From the NCBI GenBank assembly GCA_028122735.1, contig JAOHSR010000006.1:1-52148 (forward strand): a DNA stretch of 52,148 bases, read 5' to 3'. This document shows positions 1-8,676 of this stretch, piece after piece. Position numbers and translations under genes: made by a program. The DNA is from Flavobacteriales bacterium (GTDB lineage Bacteria; Bacteroidota; Bacteroidia; Flavobacteriales; BACL11). The notes beneath the pieces are model-generated. The model was not told the origin of the DNA and searched no databases. It worked only from the letters and a program-made list of their open reading frames with translations. Every line of letters starts with the position of its first letter. The stretch's first letter is position 1.

Positions 1-1305
1 GTAACTATTTGCAATTTGAAATTTGTATAGTTCAGAATTACTAATTATAATTTTAATTTTTGATTTTATATTTTTTGAATCATACAATTTAATTAACTCT
101 TCTTTTTCAAGGAAGTTTATTATGATAAATGTTTGCTTTATATCAAGATTATATCTAGTGCAAAAGCTAGAAATATTAAATTGAAAATCTTCATCTGGTA
201 ATTCATGAATTCCTATTTGAAGATAGTCACATATTTTTTGATAAATATTTTGAATACTTTTAATGCTTGGATACCAGATATTAAGATTATTTATATTCTT
301 TTTAAAATCTAACCTATCATATAAAATAAATGAATAAGCAGTTTTCCCATCTCTTCCTGCTCTTCCTGCTTCTTGGTAGTAGGATTCCATATTCATAGGT
401 ATTTGTATATGAATAATTAAACGAACATCTTCTTTGTTTATGCCTAAACCAAATGCATTTGTGGCTACAATTACTCTTGTTAAATTATTGGTCCATTCTT
501 CTTGAATTTTAATTCTTTTTTTAAAGTCAATTCCTGCGTGATATGCAGTGGAAGAGATGTTATTATCTTTTAAAAATAATGCAATCTCATTTGATTCTTT
601 TCTACTACTAACATAGATAATAACAGAACTTTTAAATTTATTTAAAAGAGTTAAAAGTGTTTTTTTTTTATTGTTGCAATCAACAGCAACGTAGGATAGG
701 TTTTTTCTTAGAAAAGTTGATTTAATAAGATTTTTTTCTTTAAAATTTAAATTATTTTGGATATCATTAACTACCACTTTGTTTGCGGTTGCAGTTAATG
801 CTAGAACTGGAATATTTTCATTTGTGTCTCTAATTTCTGAAATTAATCTATAAGAGGGCCTGAAATTATGTCCCCAATCCGATATGCAATGCGCTTCGTC
901 TACAGCAATTAAATTAAGATTCATTTGATTGATTTTCTCTTTTATTGTTTGGTCTCTGAGTTTTTCAGGGGATAGATAAAGGAATTTTATTCCACCGTAT
1001 ATACAATTTGTTAAAGCAGTTTGAATATCCCTATTGTTCATAGATGATGAGATAGAAACAGATTTAATTCCTTTTGATTTCAAATATTTAATTTGATCTT
1101 CCATTAATGAAATTAAAGGTGAAATCACTAGACATATTCCTTCTTTCATTAATGCTGGAACTTGAAAGCAAATAGATTTTCCACCTGCTGTAGGTAGCAA
1201 TGCTAAAGTGTCTTTAGATTTTAGGATAGAATTTATTACTTCTTCTTGCTTTAGTCTGAACGTATTATATCCCCAATACTTTTTTAATATATCAAGTGCT
1301 TTCAT
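1..1305 (-). CDS. recQ: RecQ-family ATP-dependent DNA helicase, 3' end outside the window
   Basis: A 3'-5' superfamily 2 DNA helicase for recombination and fork repair. The 435 visible codons are open from the ATG at 1305 to the left edge. Read directly: a motif I/Walker A segment LLPTAGGKS, a VISPLISLMEDQ segment, the DEAH box in AVDEAHCISDWGHNFRP, ALTATAN (motif III), and a QEAGRAGRDGK segment (motif VI). These are the canonical RecQ helicase motifs. The Walker segment reads TAGGKS where most RecQ proteins have TGGGKS. The RQC and HRDC regions, if present, would lie in the missing C-terminal part, so the exact RecQ subtype cannot be judged. It lies 53 bases downstream of trxB on the same strand. 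Confidence 0.9.
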   Translation of the reverse strand, partial: MKALDILKKYWGYNTFRLKQEEVINSILKSKDTLALLPTAGGKSICFQVPALMKEGICLVISPLISLMEDQIKYLKSKGIKSVSISSSMNNRDIQTALTNCIYGGIKFLYLSPEKLRDQTIKEKINQMNLNLIAVDEAHCISDWGHNFRPSYRLISEIRDTNENIPVLALTATANKVVVNDIQNNLNFKEKNLIKSTFLRKNLSYVAVDCNNKKKTLLTLLNKFKSSVIIYVSSRKESNEIALFLKDNNISSTAYHAGIDFKKRIKIQEEWTNNLTRVIVATNAFGLGINKEDVRLIIHIQIPMNMESYYQEAGRAGRDGKTAYSFILYDRLDFKKNINNLNIWYPSIKSIQNIYQKICDYLQIGIHELPDEDFQFNISSFCTRYNLDIKQTFIIINFLEKEELIKLYDSKNIKSKIKIIISNSELYKFQIANSY

Positions 1306-1358
1306 ATCACACGAATATAAGGATAATATTGTGGCCTATAAAAACTTGAAATTGATTC

Positions 1359-2306
1359 TTATTCTTGAGAGGCTAAAAATCTCTCTGCATCAAGTGCTGC
1401 CATACATCCTGTACCAGCAGAAGTTACTGCTTGACGGTAAACATGATCTGCAACATCTCCAGCGGCAAATACACCAGGTATTTTAGTTTTTGATGTTCCT
1501 GCTTCAATGATTAGATATCCATTTTCATCCATATCTAATTGGTCTTTAAAAAGACTTGTATTTGGAGTATGACCAATTGCTACAAAGAATCCTTTTGCAG
1601 GAATTACTGTTTCCTCTCCAGTAATATTATTTATAGCAGTAACACTTTCTACACCAATTTCTCCCGGCTCACCATTAATACTTTTAGTTTCGTGATTGAA
1701 TAGTACTTCAAGATTATTTGTATTGAATACTCTTTTCTGCATTGCTTTGGAAGCTCTCATTTCATCTCTTCTTACAATTAAAGTAACCTTTGTACACAAT
1801 TTAGCCAAATATGTAGCTTCCTCTGCTGCTGTATCACCTCCGCCAACAACAACAACATCTAATCCTTTATAGAAAAAACCATCGCATGTTGCACATGCTG
1901 ATACTCCATATCCATTTAATCTTTTTTCATCATCAATACCAAGCCATTTTGCTGATGCTCCTGTTGAAATAATAATGGTCTCAGCTAATACATTAGTTTT
2001 TTCATCTATTTCAACTTTGAATGGTCTTTCACTTAAATCTACTTTAGTTACCATTCCCCAGCGAGTATCTGTGTCAAATCTCTCGGCTTGAGCTTTGAAA
2101 TCTTCCATCATTTTAGTTCCATCAACTCCGTTTGGATATCCAGGATAATTATCTACTTCAGTTGTAGTTGTTAATTGACCACCAGGTTGTAGGCCTTGAA
2201 TTACTACAGGTTTTAGATCAGCTCTAGCGGCATAGATTGCTGCAGAGTATCCTGCTGGACCAGATCCAATAATTAATGTTTCTATTTTTTCTATTTCTTC
2301 AGCCAT
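1359..2306 (-). CDS. trxB: Thioredoxin reductase (NADPH)
   Basis: Reduces thioredoxin with NADPH through FAD in the cytoplasm. The 315 residues match the usual length of low-molecular-weight TrxB. The FAD Rossmann motif GSGPAG is at residues 14-19, the redox-active CATC at 138-141, the NADPH motif GGGDTA at 155-160, and a C-terminal FAD segment GVFAAGDV near 280. The catalytic cysteines lie within the NADPH domain, as expected for this class. The ATG at 2306 follows the DUF4249 gene by 26 bases, so read-through from that unit is possible. I saw no clear promoter of its own. Confidence 0.97.
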   Translation of the reverse strand: MAEEIEKIETLIIGSGPAGYSAAIYAARADLKPVVIQGLQPGGQLTTTTEVDNYPGYPNGVDGTKMMEDFKAQAERFDTDTRWGMVTKVDLSERPFKVEIDEKTNVLAETIIISTGASAKWLGIDDEKRLNGYGVSACATCDGFFYKGLDVVVVGGGDTAAEEATYLAKLCTKVTLIVRRDEMRASKAMQKRVFNTNNLEVLFNHETKSINGEPGEIGVESVTAINNITGEETVIPAKGFFVAIGHTPNTSLFKDQLDMDENGYLIIEAGTSKTKIPGVFAAGDVADHVYRQAVTSAGTGCMAALDAERFLASQE

Positions 2307-2332
2307 TTTTTGAGAATTATTTGGCTAAATTA

Positions 2333-3388
2333 TTAAAAAACATCTGTTATTTCAATGGAATCTGTAGGTAATGGTGAATTTGTTGAAAAGCCATCAATTA
2401 TTGGAATTGTATAATAGACACTTCCATAGCCTGTCCAGCCTCCATATCCTCCATTTATATTACTAACTATATTAAGAGGTTCTTGAAAAGGATTTCCGTT
2501 TGAACCAAATTGTCTTACAATACTTCTCCAAAATCTTAAAGCTGGCTCATCAATTTGACAAAACTTAATAATTACTTTGTCATTAGGAACAAATACACTG
2601 TCTTCAATTCCATTATTTTCATAAGTTTCATATCTATTGGTATTATATGGGAAAGCAGGGAAGTTACCATCTCCTTTTTGAGGAAAATATGTTTCAAATC
2701 TAGTACCGTTAATTAAAATGTCTGTTCCAGCATCAATTAATTCCATCAAAGCATCACTTTCATCTTTTAATTGCCCAGTTAAAGAATCTACTCCCCAATG
2801 TATTGGTTTACGATATTTAATAAGGATATTATTTTGTGTTTCACCTGGGTCATTATAAATAGCTCTAATATCAAATTCATAATCTAAATCTGTAAATTCA
2901 TTTTTCTCAACCCAAAGACAATCAAGGGGTGTAATTGAAGGAATAGTAGTTTGACTTGTAATTTTTTTATTATTCCATCTTACTATGAGATTATATGTTT
3001 TATTTTCTTGGCTAAAATTAAATCCATTATTTAAATATTGATTATTTGCATATGGAGGATTACTTAAAGAAGCTAAATAGTTTATGTCTGTATAAATTGG
3101 AATAGAATCAAATGGTGGTGGTAGTGGTTGTAAAAAAATAGAATCTGCTGTTCCATCTTCTTTAGTTGTCCAGACTACAACTTCAGCATCCTTTATAAAT
3201 AAATTTTGGTAAGTATTGCTGTTAATTTCATCAAAGTATCCTTGATTTTTTGATAAAATCACATAGGGTGGCATATTAGCTTCAATTCCTCCTTCAACAA
3301 CAATTTGTTGTGCGCCAACAGGAAAATCCAACGAAATTTCCTCTTGACATGATATAAAGCACAAAAAGATTAAAATATATTTTTTCAT
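2333..3388 (-). CDS. DUF4249 family lipoprotein, partner of the TonB-dependent receptor
   Basis: A 351-residue predicted lipoprotein. The short hydrophobic leader ends in a lipobox-like ...CFISC segment with the likely acylated Cys at residue 14. The following EISLDFP and QQIVVEGGIEA segments resemble the start of DUF4249 proteins, which in Bacteroidota sit directly after TonB-dependent receptor genes. Only 2 bases separate it from the receptor gene, so the two are almost certainly cotranscribed. The substrate is unknown. By analogy with SusD-type partners it may act as a surface lid or binding subunit, but that role is inference and DUF4249 is not a SusD fold by obvious sequence. Confidence 0.8.
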   Translation of the reverse strand: MKKYILIFLCFISCQEEISLDFPVGAQQIVVEGGIEANMPPYVILSKNQGYFDEINSNTYQNLFIKDAEVVVWTTKEDGTADSIFLQPLPPPFDSIPIYTDINYLASLSNPPYANNQYLNNGFNFSQENKTYNLIVRWNNKKITSQTTIPSITPLDCLWVEKNEFTDLDYEFDIRAIYNDPGETQNNILIKYRKPIHWGVDSLTGQLKDESDALMELIDAGTDILINGTRFETYFPQKGDGNFPAFPYNTNRYETYENNGIEDSVFVPNDKVIIKFCQIDEPALRFWRSIVRQFGSNGNPFQEPLNIVSNINGGYGGWTGYGSVYYTIPIIDGFSTNSPLPTDSIEITDVF

Positions 3389-3390
3389 AA

Positions 3391-5790
3391 TTAAAAGTTA
3401 AAATTCCATGTTACAGATGGTAAAATTGGAAATATTGAAACTTGATATGCTTTTGGCTCAACATTACCATTTTGAATATTTTGATTTTCGCCATCTTCTT
3501 CCAATCCTTCAAGAGCAAAATAAATGAAATACGGGTTTTTTCTTGAATAAACATTATATATAGAAAAGTTCCAAGTAGATTCAAACTTTTTATTTTTCCT
3601 CTTTTTATTTTTTCTTTTTGATGGGGTATAAGTAGCTCCAATATCCATTCTGTGGTAAGGAGTTGTTCTGTAACCATTTCTAGCTGTAAATTGAGTGTAG
3701 ACATCACCTCCAATTACATATCTTTCTGTAGGAAGTGTTATTGAATTTCCTGTAGCATAAACAAAAACACCACTCAATACCCAAGAATTAGATAGCTGAT
3801 GAGTAGCAGTTATTGATAAATCATGTCTTCTATCATATTTTGCAGGAAATTCTAATCCATTATTTACTTCATCAAAATATCTAGTTGTTTTTGATAATGT
3901 ATATCCAATCCATCCAGTCGTCTTTCCTCGATTCTTTTTTAATAATACCTCAACACCATAGGAATCACCATCTCCGAATGTAAAGGAATTATCACTACTT
4001 GAATTGGTATTGTCTTCTGGAAGATAACCCTCTCTGTATTCAATAAGATTTGTCATTTCTTTATAGTATCCTTCTAAAGATGTTTCAAACATGTTATCAT
4101 TAAAGTTTTTAAAATATCCTAATGCATATTGTTTAGCAAATTTTGGTTTAATTCCAGTGGAACTTGGCACCCATAGATCTGTTGGAAGACTTACAGATGA
4201 AGTAGAGGCTAAATGAATATATTGATAATTTTCACTGTATGAACCTTTTATTGAACTTGTTGTATTTAGTTTGTAACGAAGTGATAATCTAGGTTCAATA
4301 TTTCTATAATTATCATTGCTTAAGGTTAAATCATTTTTTAAGTATGTAAATAAATTTATATCTCCTCTGTGTTGAAATGATGAATATCTTAATCCTGCAT
4401 TAACTTTTAAATCATCTGACAATTCAAAATCATCAGAAAAATATAAAGCACCTTCATTTGAATATTGTCTAAATATTTCATCTGGAGCAAATTCAACATC
4501 ACCAGCTCTTCCAGTTGCGTTTCCTGGTGTGAAAATATGATATGTGTAATTAGCACCAAACTTTATAGTGTGACGTTGATTTGGCTGATAGAGAAAATCA
4601 ACTTTAGTATTCCAATCATTAATACCAGAGAAAATTTTAAATTCAAAATCACTTTGGGCTAAGTTGAACTCAAATCTATAATCACTGAAAATAATAGAGG
4701 TATTCATAAATAATTTATCACTAAAAAGGTGATTCCATCTTAATGAACCAGTCGCATTTCCCCAAGGAATTTCTATTGCAAAACCATTGTCACTATTGGC
4801 AAAGCTAAAAACGTCTCTACCAAAATAACCACTTAAGTAAAGTCTGTCTTTATCAGAAACTCTGTAGTTAATTTTAGATGTAAGATCATAAAAATAATAA
4901 CCTGATCCAGCAAACGCATTAGGCTCTCCAGTTTCAGGATCAACTCTGTCTAAAAATGGTTGAGATAATACATCAATGTAAGTTCTTCTTCCAGAAAGAA
5001 TAAATGAGCTTTTTTCTTTTTGAATAGGACCTTGTAGAGTTAATCTTGATGATAGAAGGCCAATTCCTCCATCAGCCTGATATTTTTTATTATTTCCATC
5101 TTTCATCGAAATATCTAAAACTGAAGATAATCGACCACCATACTCTGCAGGCATACCACCTTTAATAATATTTATATCTTTTATTGCATCAGCATTAAAA
5201 ACTGAAAAGAAACCAAAAAGGTGAGAAGCATTATAAACAACGGCTTCATCTAATAAAATAAGGTTTTGGTCAGGCCCACCACCTCTAACGTAAAGTCCCG
5301 AACTTCCTTCGCCGTTTGAAGTGATACCTGGTAATAACTGAGCTGATTTTAAAACATCAACTTCACCAAGAATTACAGGAAGTTGTTTGATATTGCTAAC
5401 CTCAATTTTTACTTGACTCATATTTGAGCTGCTTACATTTTGGTCTGATTTTTCACCAGTTACTATTACTTCATCGGTAAGAATTGTATTACTTTTTAAT
5501 GAAATATTTAATCTAACATCATTGTTTAGTTCAACTGATTTATTTTGAGATTCTAGTCCGATAAATGAATATGTAATATCATATTTTCCTTTAAGTAGAG
5601 TTAATGAGTAAAAACCATATTGATTTGTTACGGTTCCTTTTAGAGAAAGCTTGTCATATATAGATACTCCAATCAAATTTTCACCCGATTCATCATCTTG
5701 AACATAGCCACTGATAGTGAAACTATTTTGTGAAAATGCATTGAAACATAATATATTAGCAAATAAAATTATTAAAATTCTAAATTTCAT
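3391..5790 (-). CDS. TonB-dependent outer membrane receptor with carboxypeptidase-like regulatory domain
   Basis: A 799-residue outer membrane active transporter. A signal peptide (ANILCFNAFSQ) is followed by a carboxypeptidase regulatory-like beta domain (about 25-105: ISGYVQDDESGENLIGVSIY and KGTVTNQYGFYSL). Next comes a plug domain (about 125-230: GLYVRGGGPDQNLILLDEAVVYN and IKGGMPAEYGGRLSSVLDI), then a long beta barrel ending in aromatic WNFNF, the expected C-terminal strand. It forms a two-gene unit with the DUF4249 lipoprotein and has its own candidate promoter at 5808-5842. It lies directly downstream of the paa operon, which might suggest an aromatic substrate, but the sequence does not show one. 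Confidence 0.93.
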   Translation of the reverse strand: MKFRILIILFANILCFNAFSQNSFTISGYVQDDESGENLIGVSIYDKLSLKGTVTNQYGFYSLTLLKGKYDITYSFIGLESQNKSVELNNDVRLNISLKSNTILTDEVIVTGEKSDQNVSSSNMSQVKIEVSNIKQLPVILGEVDVLKSAQLLPGITSNGEGSSGLYVRGGGPDQNLILLDEAVVYNASHLFGFFSVFNADAIKDINIIKGGMPAEYGGRLSSVLDISMKDGNNKKYQADGGIGLLSSRLTLQGPIQKEKSSFILSGRRTYIDVLSQPFLDRVDPETGEPNAFAGSGYYFYDLTSKINYRVSDKDRLYLSGYFGRDVFSFANSDNGFAIEIPWGNATGSLRWNHLFSDKLFMNTSIIFSDYRFEFNLAQSDFEFKIFSGINDWNTKVDFLYQPNQRHTIKFGANYTYHIFTPGNATGRAGDVEFAPDEIFRQYSNEGALYFSDDFELSDDLKVNAGLRYSSFQHRGDINLFTYLKNDLTLSNDNYRNIEPRLSLRYKLNTTSSIKGSYSENYQYIHLASTSSVSLPTDLWVPSSTGIKPKFAKQYALGYFKNFNDNMFETSLEGYYKEMTNLIEYREGYLPEDNTNSSSDNSFTFGDGDSYGVEVLLKKNRGKTTGWIGYTLSKTTRYFDEVNNGLEFPAKYDRRHDLSITATHQLSNSWVLSGVFVYATGNSITLPTERYVIGGDVYTQFTARNGYRTTPYHRMDIGATYTPSKRKNKKRKNKKFESTWNFSIYNVYSRKNPYFIYFALEGLEEDGENQNIQNGNVEPKAYQVSIFPILPSVTWNFNF

Positions 5791-5807
5791 TATATCATAT
5801 AATTATA

Positions 5808-5842
5808 CAAATATATAGCTTTTTTATAATTTAATTATACAA
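5808..5842 (-). promoter_or_regulatory. Candidate Bacteroidota promoter of the TonB receptor/DUF4249 unit
   Basis: On the minus strand a -7 element TATATTTG (5808-5815) matches TAnnTTTG. A TTG (5840-5842) lies 24 bases upstream, slightly beyond the usual spacing. Transcription would start about 10 bases before the receptor ATG at 5790. The region is very AT-rich, so chance matches are possible. Confidence 0.45.
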
Positions 5843-5856
5843 AAATTTTATATAAA

Positions 5857-7920
5857 TTATACAATATTTAATTTATTTTTAATTTCAATTTCAATCTTCT
5901 GCGGATTGGGTAACATTCTCTCTTCAAGAATCGAATTTAAAGGAATTGCTGGTAAATTTTCAGAACCAACTACAGATACAGGACTGTCTAAGTGATTAAA
6001 GCAATTTTGACTGATTTTTGATGCTAACGATTGTGCAAATGAGTTATTGGATGGTTCTTCGCTAACTAAAATACAGTTACTATGTATTTTAACTTTTTCA
6101 TATATGTATTTTTCATCTAAAGGATAAAGTGTTCTTAAATCAATAATTTCTATTTGGTTATTGAATTTTTCTGCAGCTAATTTTGACCAATATACTCCCA
6201 TCCCATACGTGATAATACAAAGGGAATTTCCTGTGTTTATTTTTTTTTCATCTGCTACTAAAACAGATTTAGCAATTCCAAATGGTAAAATATAGTTTTC
6301 ATCAGGCTCTAATGTTTTAGTTTTTTCTGTGCCTTTCATTTTTCCCCAATATAAACCCTTATGCTCAAGAATTACAACAGGATTTGGATCATAATATGCT
6401 GCTTTTAAAAGACCTTTAAGATCAGCAGCATTTGATGGATATGCTATTTTAATTCCATGTATATTAGTTAGAATAGATTCTACAGATGATGAATGATAGG
6501 GGCCGCCACTTCCATACGCTCCTGTAGGAACTCTAATTATACAGCTTATAGGCCATTTTCCATTAGAAAGATAGTAAGATCTACTAACCTCAGTAAATAA
6601 TTGATTAAGTCCAGGCCATATATAGTCAGCAAATTGTATTTCAACAATGGGTTTTAAGCCTAATGCTGACATACCTACAGTACTACCAATTATAAATGCT
6701 TCTTGTATTGGAGTATTAAATACTCTCTTATCTCCAAATTTTTCACCAAGAGTTGCCGCCTCTCTAAAAACTCCGCCTAATCTTTTTCCAACATCTTGAC
6801 CGTATAGTAGACATTCTTTGTGTTTTGTCATTAATTCTTTTATTGCACAAATACCAGCATCAACCATATAAATAGGTTCGCTATTATCTTTATTTACAAG
6901 CTCTGTTTCTTTAAGATTTTCTGTTGGTGCAAATTTATGATCAAATAAATCATCGGCTTTAGGATCATCAGCTGCTAATGCCTTTTTGTATTCTTTTTGA
7001 ATTTCTTCTTTTATTTTTTTTTCTATTGTTATTAATTCTGCTTCATTAAAATTTTGACTCACTAATAACTTTTTAATTTTTGGAAATGGATCTTGTTTTT
7101 CTGCCTTTTCTAAATCATCTCTATACCACTCCATTCTAACTCCAGAAGTATGATGATTTAAAAGAGGAACTTTTGCATGTACTAAAACTGGAATTTTTTT
7201 ATCTCTAATTTCAGAAATAGCTTTAGAAATAGTATTGTATGAAGCTTCAAAATCACTTCCATCTATTGAATAGCTTTTTATTCCAAAACCTTTGGCGTAT
7301 GTTGCAGCATCAACAGCTCTTGTTTCAGACGCATGTGCTGATATATCCCATTCATTATCTTGTACTAAATAAAGAATAGGAAGTTGTTTGAGTGATGCCA
7401 TTTGAAATGCTTCGGCAACCTCACCTTCGGTGATTGATGCATCTCCAAAAGAACACACAACAACTGGTTTTTTGTTTAGGTAAGTATCCTTAAAATTATT
7501 ATCATATTTATATTTCAGTCCAAGTGCAATTCCTGTAGTTGGAATTGCTTGCATACCAGTAGCTGACGATTGATGAATAATCTTAGGCATATCATCTCTT
7601 TTAAGTGATGGATGAGAATAATATGTTCTTCCTCCAGAGAATGGGTCCTCTTTTTTGCACATTAATTGAAGCATTAGCTCGTATGGAGTTATCCCAATAC
7701 CAAGAAGAATTGAATCATCTCTGTAATATGGAGAAACCCAATCATATTCTTTTAATTGTAACGCTAATGCTAATTGAATTGCTTCATGCCCTTTTGATGT
7801 AGCATGTACATATTTGGATGTTATTTCTTTGTTTTTTTCATAAATATCACTTAATGCTCTAGCACTGCACATTAGTGAATATGCTTTTTTTAGTATCTCT
7901 TTAGGTAATTTTTTTGACAC
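5857..7920 (-). CDS. 2-oxoacid dehydrogenase E1 component, fused alpha and beta subunits
   Basis: Thiamin-diphosphate-dependent E1 that decarboxylates a 2-oxoacid and passes the acyl group to a lipoyl E2. The N-terminal half (about 1-330) is the alpha subunit, with the ThDP motif starting GDASITEGE at 159 and ending in DNEWDIS near 190. The C-terminal half (about 345-687) is the beta subunit, with YGQDVGKRLGG and an EAFIIGSTVGMSALG segment. At 687 residues it is full length for the fused form seen in Bacteroidota. It follows the crotonase gene with no gap and is the last gene of the paa operon. No E2 or E3 gene is in the window. It could be a branched-chain E1. Its place in an operon lacking paaK raises the possibility of phenylpyruvate as substrate (inference). 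Confidence 0.88.
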   Translation of the reverse strand: MSKKLPKEILKKAYSLMCSARALSDIYEKNKEITSKYVHATSKGHEAIQLALALQLKEYDWVSPYYRDDSILLGIGITPYELMLQLMCKKEDPFSGGRTYYSHPSLKRDDMPKIIHQSSATGMQAIPTTGIALGLKYKYDNNFKDTYLNKKPVVVCSFGDASITEGEVAEAFQMASLKQLPILYLVQDNEWDISAHASETRAVDAATYAKGFGIKSYSIDGSDFEASYNTISKAISEIRDKKIPVLVHAKVPLLNHHTSGVRMEWYRDDLEKAEKQDPFPKIKKLLVSQNFNEAELITIEKKIKEEIQKEYKKALAADDPKADDLFDHKFAPTENLKETELVNKDNSEPIYMVDAGICAIKELMTKHKECLLYGQDVGKRLGGVFREAATLGEKFGDKRVFNTPIQEAFIIGSTVGMSALGLKPIVEIQFADYIWPGLNQLFTEVSRSYYLSNGKWPISCIIRVPTGAYGSGGPYHSSSVESILTNIHGIKIAYPSNAADLKGLLKAAYYDPNPVVILEHKGLYWGKMKGTEKTKTLEPDENYILPFGIAKSVLVADEKKINTGNSLCIITYGMGVYWSKLAAEKFNNQIEIIDLRTLYPLDEKYIYEKVKIHSNCILVSEEPSNNSFAQSLASKISQNCFNHLDSPVSVVGSENLPAIPLNSILEERMLPNPQKIEIEIKNKLNIV

Positions 7921-8676
7921 TTATTTGCTTTTGAATCTTGCAATAGCATTTTTTGTAAAATCAGACAATACAAGTTGTCCACTGTATTCAGCTCTTTTTT
8001 CTAATAATTCATCCCAATGATTTGTGTTTGACCAGATAGCTTCTTTAAGCTTTTTCATTGCTTCAGGATTTGAATTTGTTAAATTATCGGCAAGTTTATT
8101 GATTTCTTGATCCATTTCTTCATTGGTGTCATATACTTCTGAGTATATGCCTTTTTCTCTAGCCCAAGAGGCAGTAAACCACTTGGTTGCATTAATTGAT
8201 AATGTCGAATATGCTGAAACACTAGATTTTTTTTCTACGGCTGGTCCAACTACAAATGGTCCAATACCAACTGCTAATTCACTTAGTTTAACAGATGCAT
8301 ATTTTGTAGCAAAACAATAATCTCCGGCACACGCCATACCTACACCACCACCTACAGCTTTACCTTGAACTCTACATATTATTAATTTAGGACATTTTCT
8401 ACATGCATTAATTACATTAGCAAATCCCATGAAAAATTTCTTTCCAACTCTAAAATTATCAATACTTGATAGTTCATCAAAAGATGCACCAGCACAAAAA
8501 GCTCTGTCACCTTTGCTTTTAATAATAACAACTTTTATTTCATCGTTAGTACCGGCTTGAGAAATTGTGCTAGCAAGTTTATTTAGTATTTCTGATGGAA
8601 GAGAATTACTTTGAGGATGAAAGAATTCAATAGTTCCAATATTATTTTTTATTTCTAATGTAACTGACCCTTGCAT
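7921..8676 (-). CDS. Crotonase-family enoyl-CoA hydratase/isomerase, probably serving the PaaF step
   Basis: A 251-residue crotonase-fold protein. Visible features are the oxyanion-hole segment AFCAGASFDEL near 59 and GKAVGGGVGMACAGDY at about 105-120. The position usually held by the first catalytic Glu (GGGxE) is Gly113. The second acidic position is kept as Glu133 in KLSEL. The following GIGPFVVGP replaces the usual IPGAGGTQRL. Having one of two catalytic Glu is more typical of isomerases or divergent members, so hydration of 2,3-dehydroadipyl-CoA (PaaF) is inferred from the operon. Otherwise paaF is missing from the locus. It abuts its neighbours on both sides with gaps of 0 bases. Confidence 0.82.
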   Translation of the reverse strand: MQGSVTLEIKNNIGTIEFFHPQSNSLPSEILNKLASTISQAGTNDEIKVVIIKSKGDRAFCAGASFDELSSIDNFRVGKKFFMGFANVINACRKCPKLIICRVQGKAVGGGVGMACAGDYCFATKYASVKLSELAVGIGPFVVGPAVEKKSSVSAYSTLSINATKWFTASWAREKGIYSEVYDTNEEMDQEINKLADNLTNSNPEAMKKLKEAIWSNTNHWDELLEKRAEYSGQLVLSDFTKNAIARFKSK

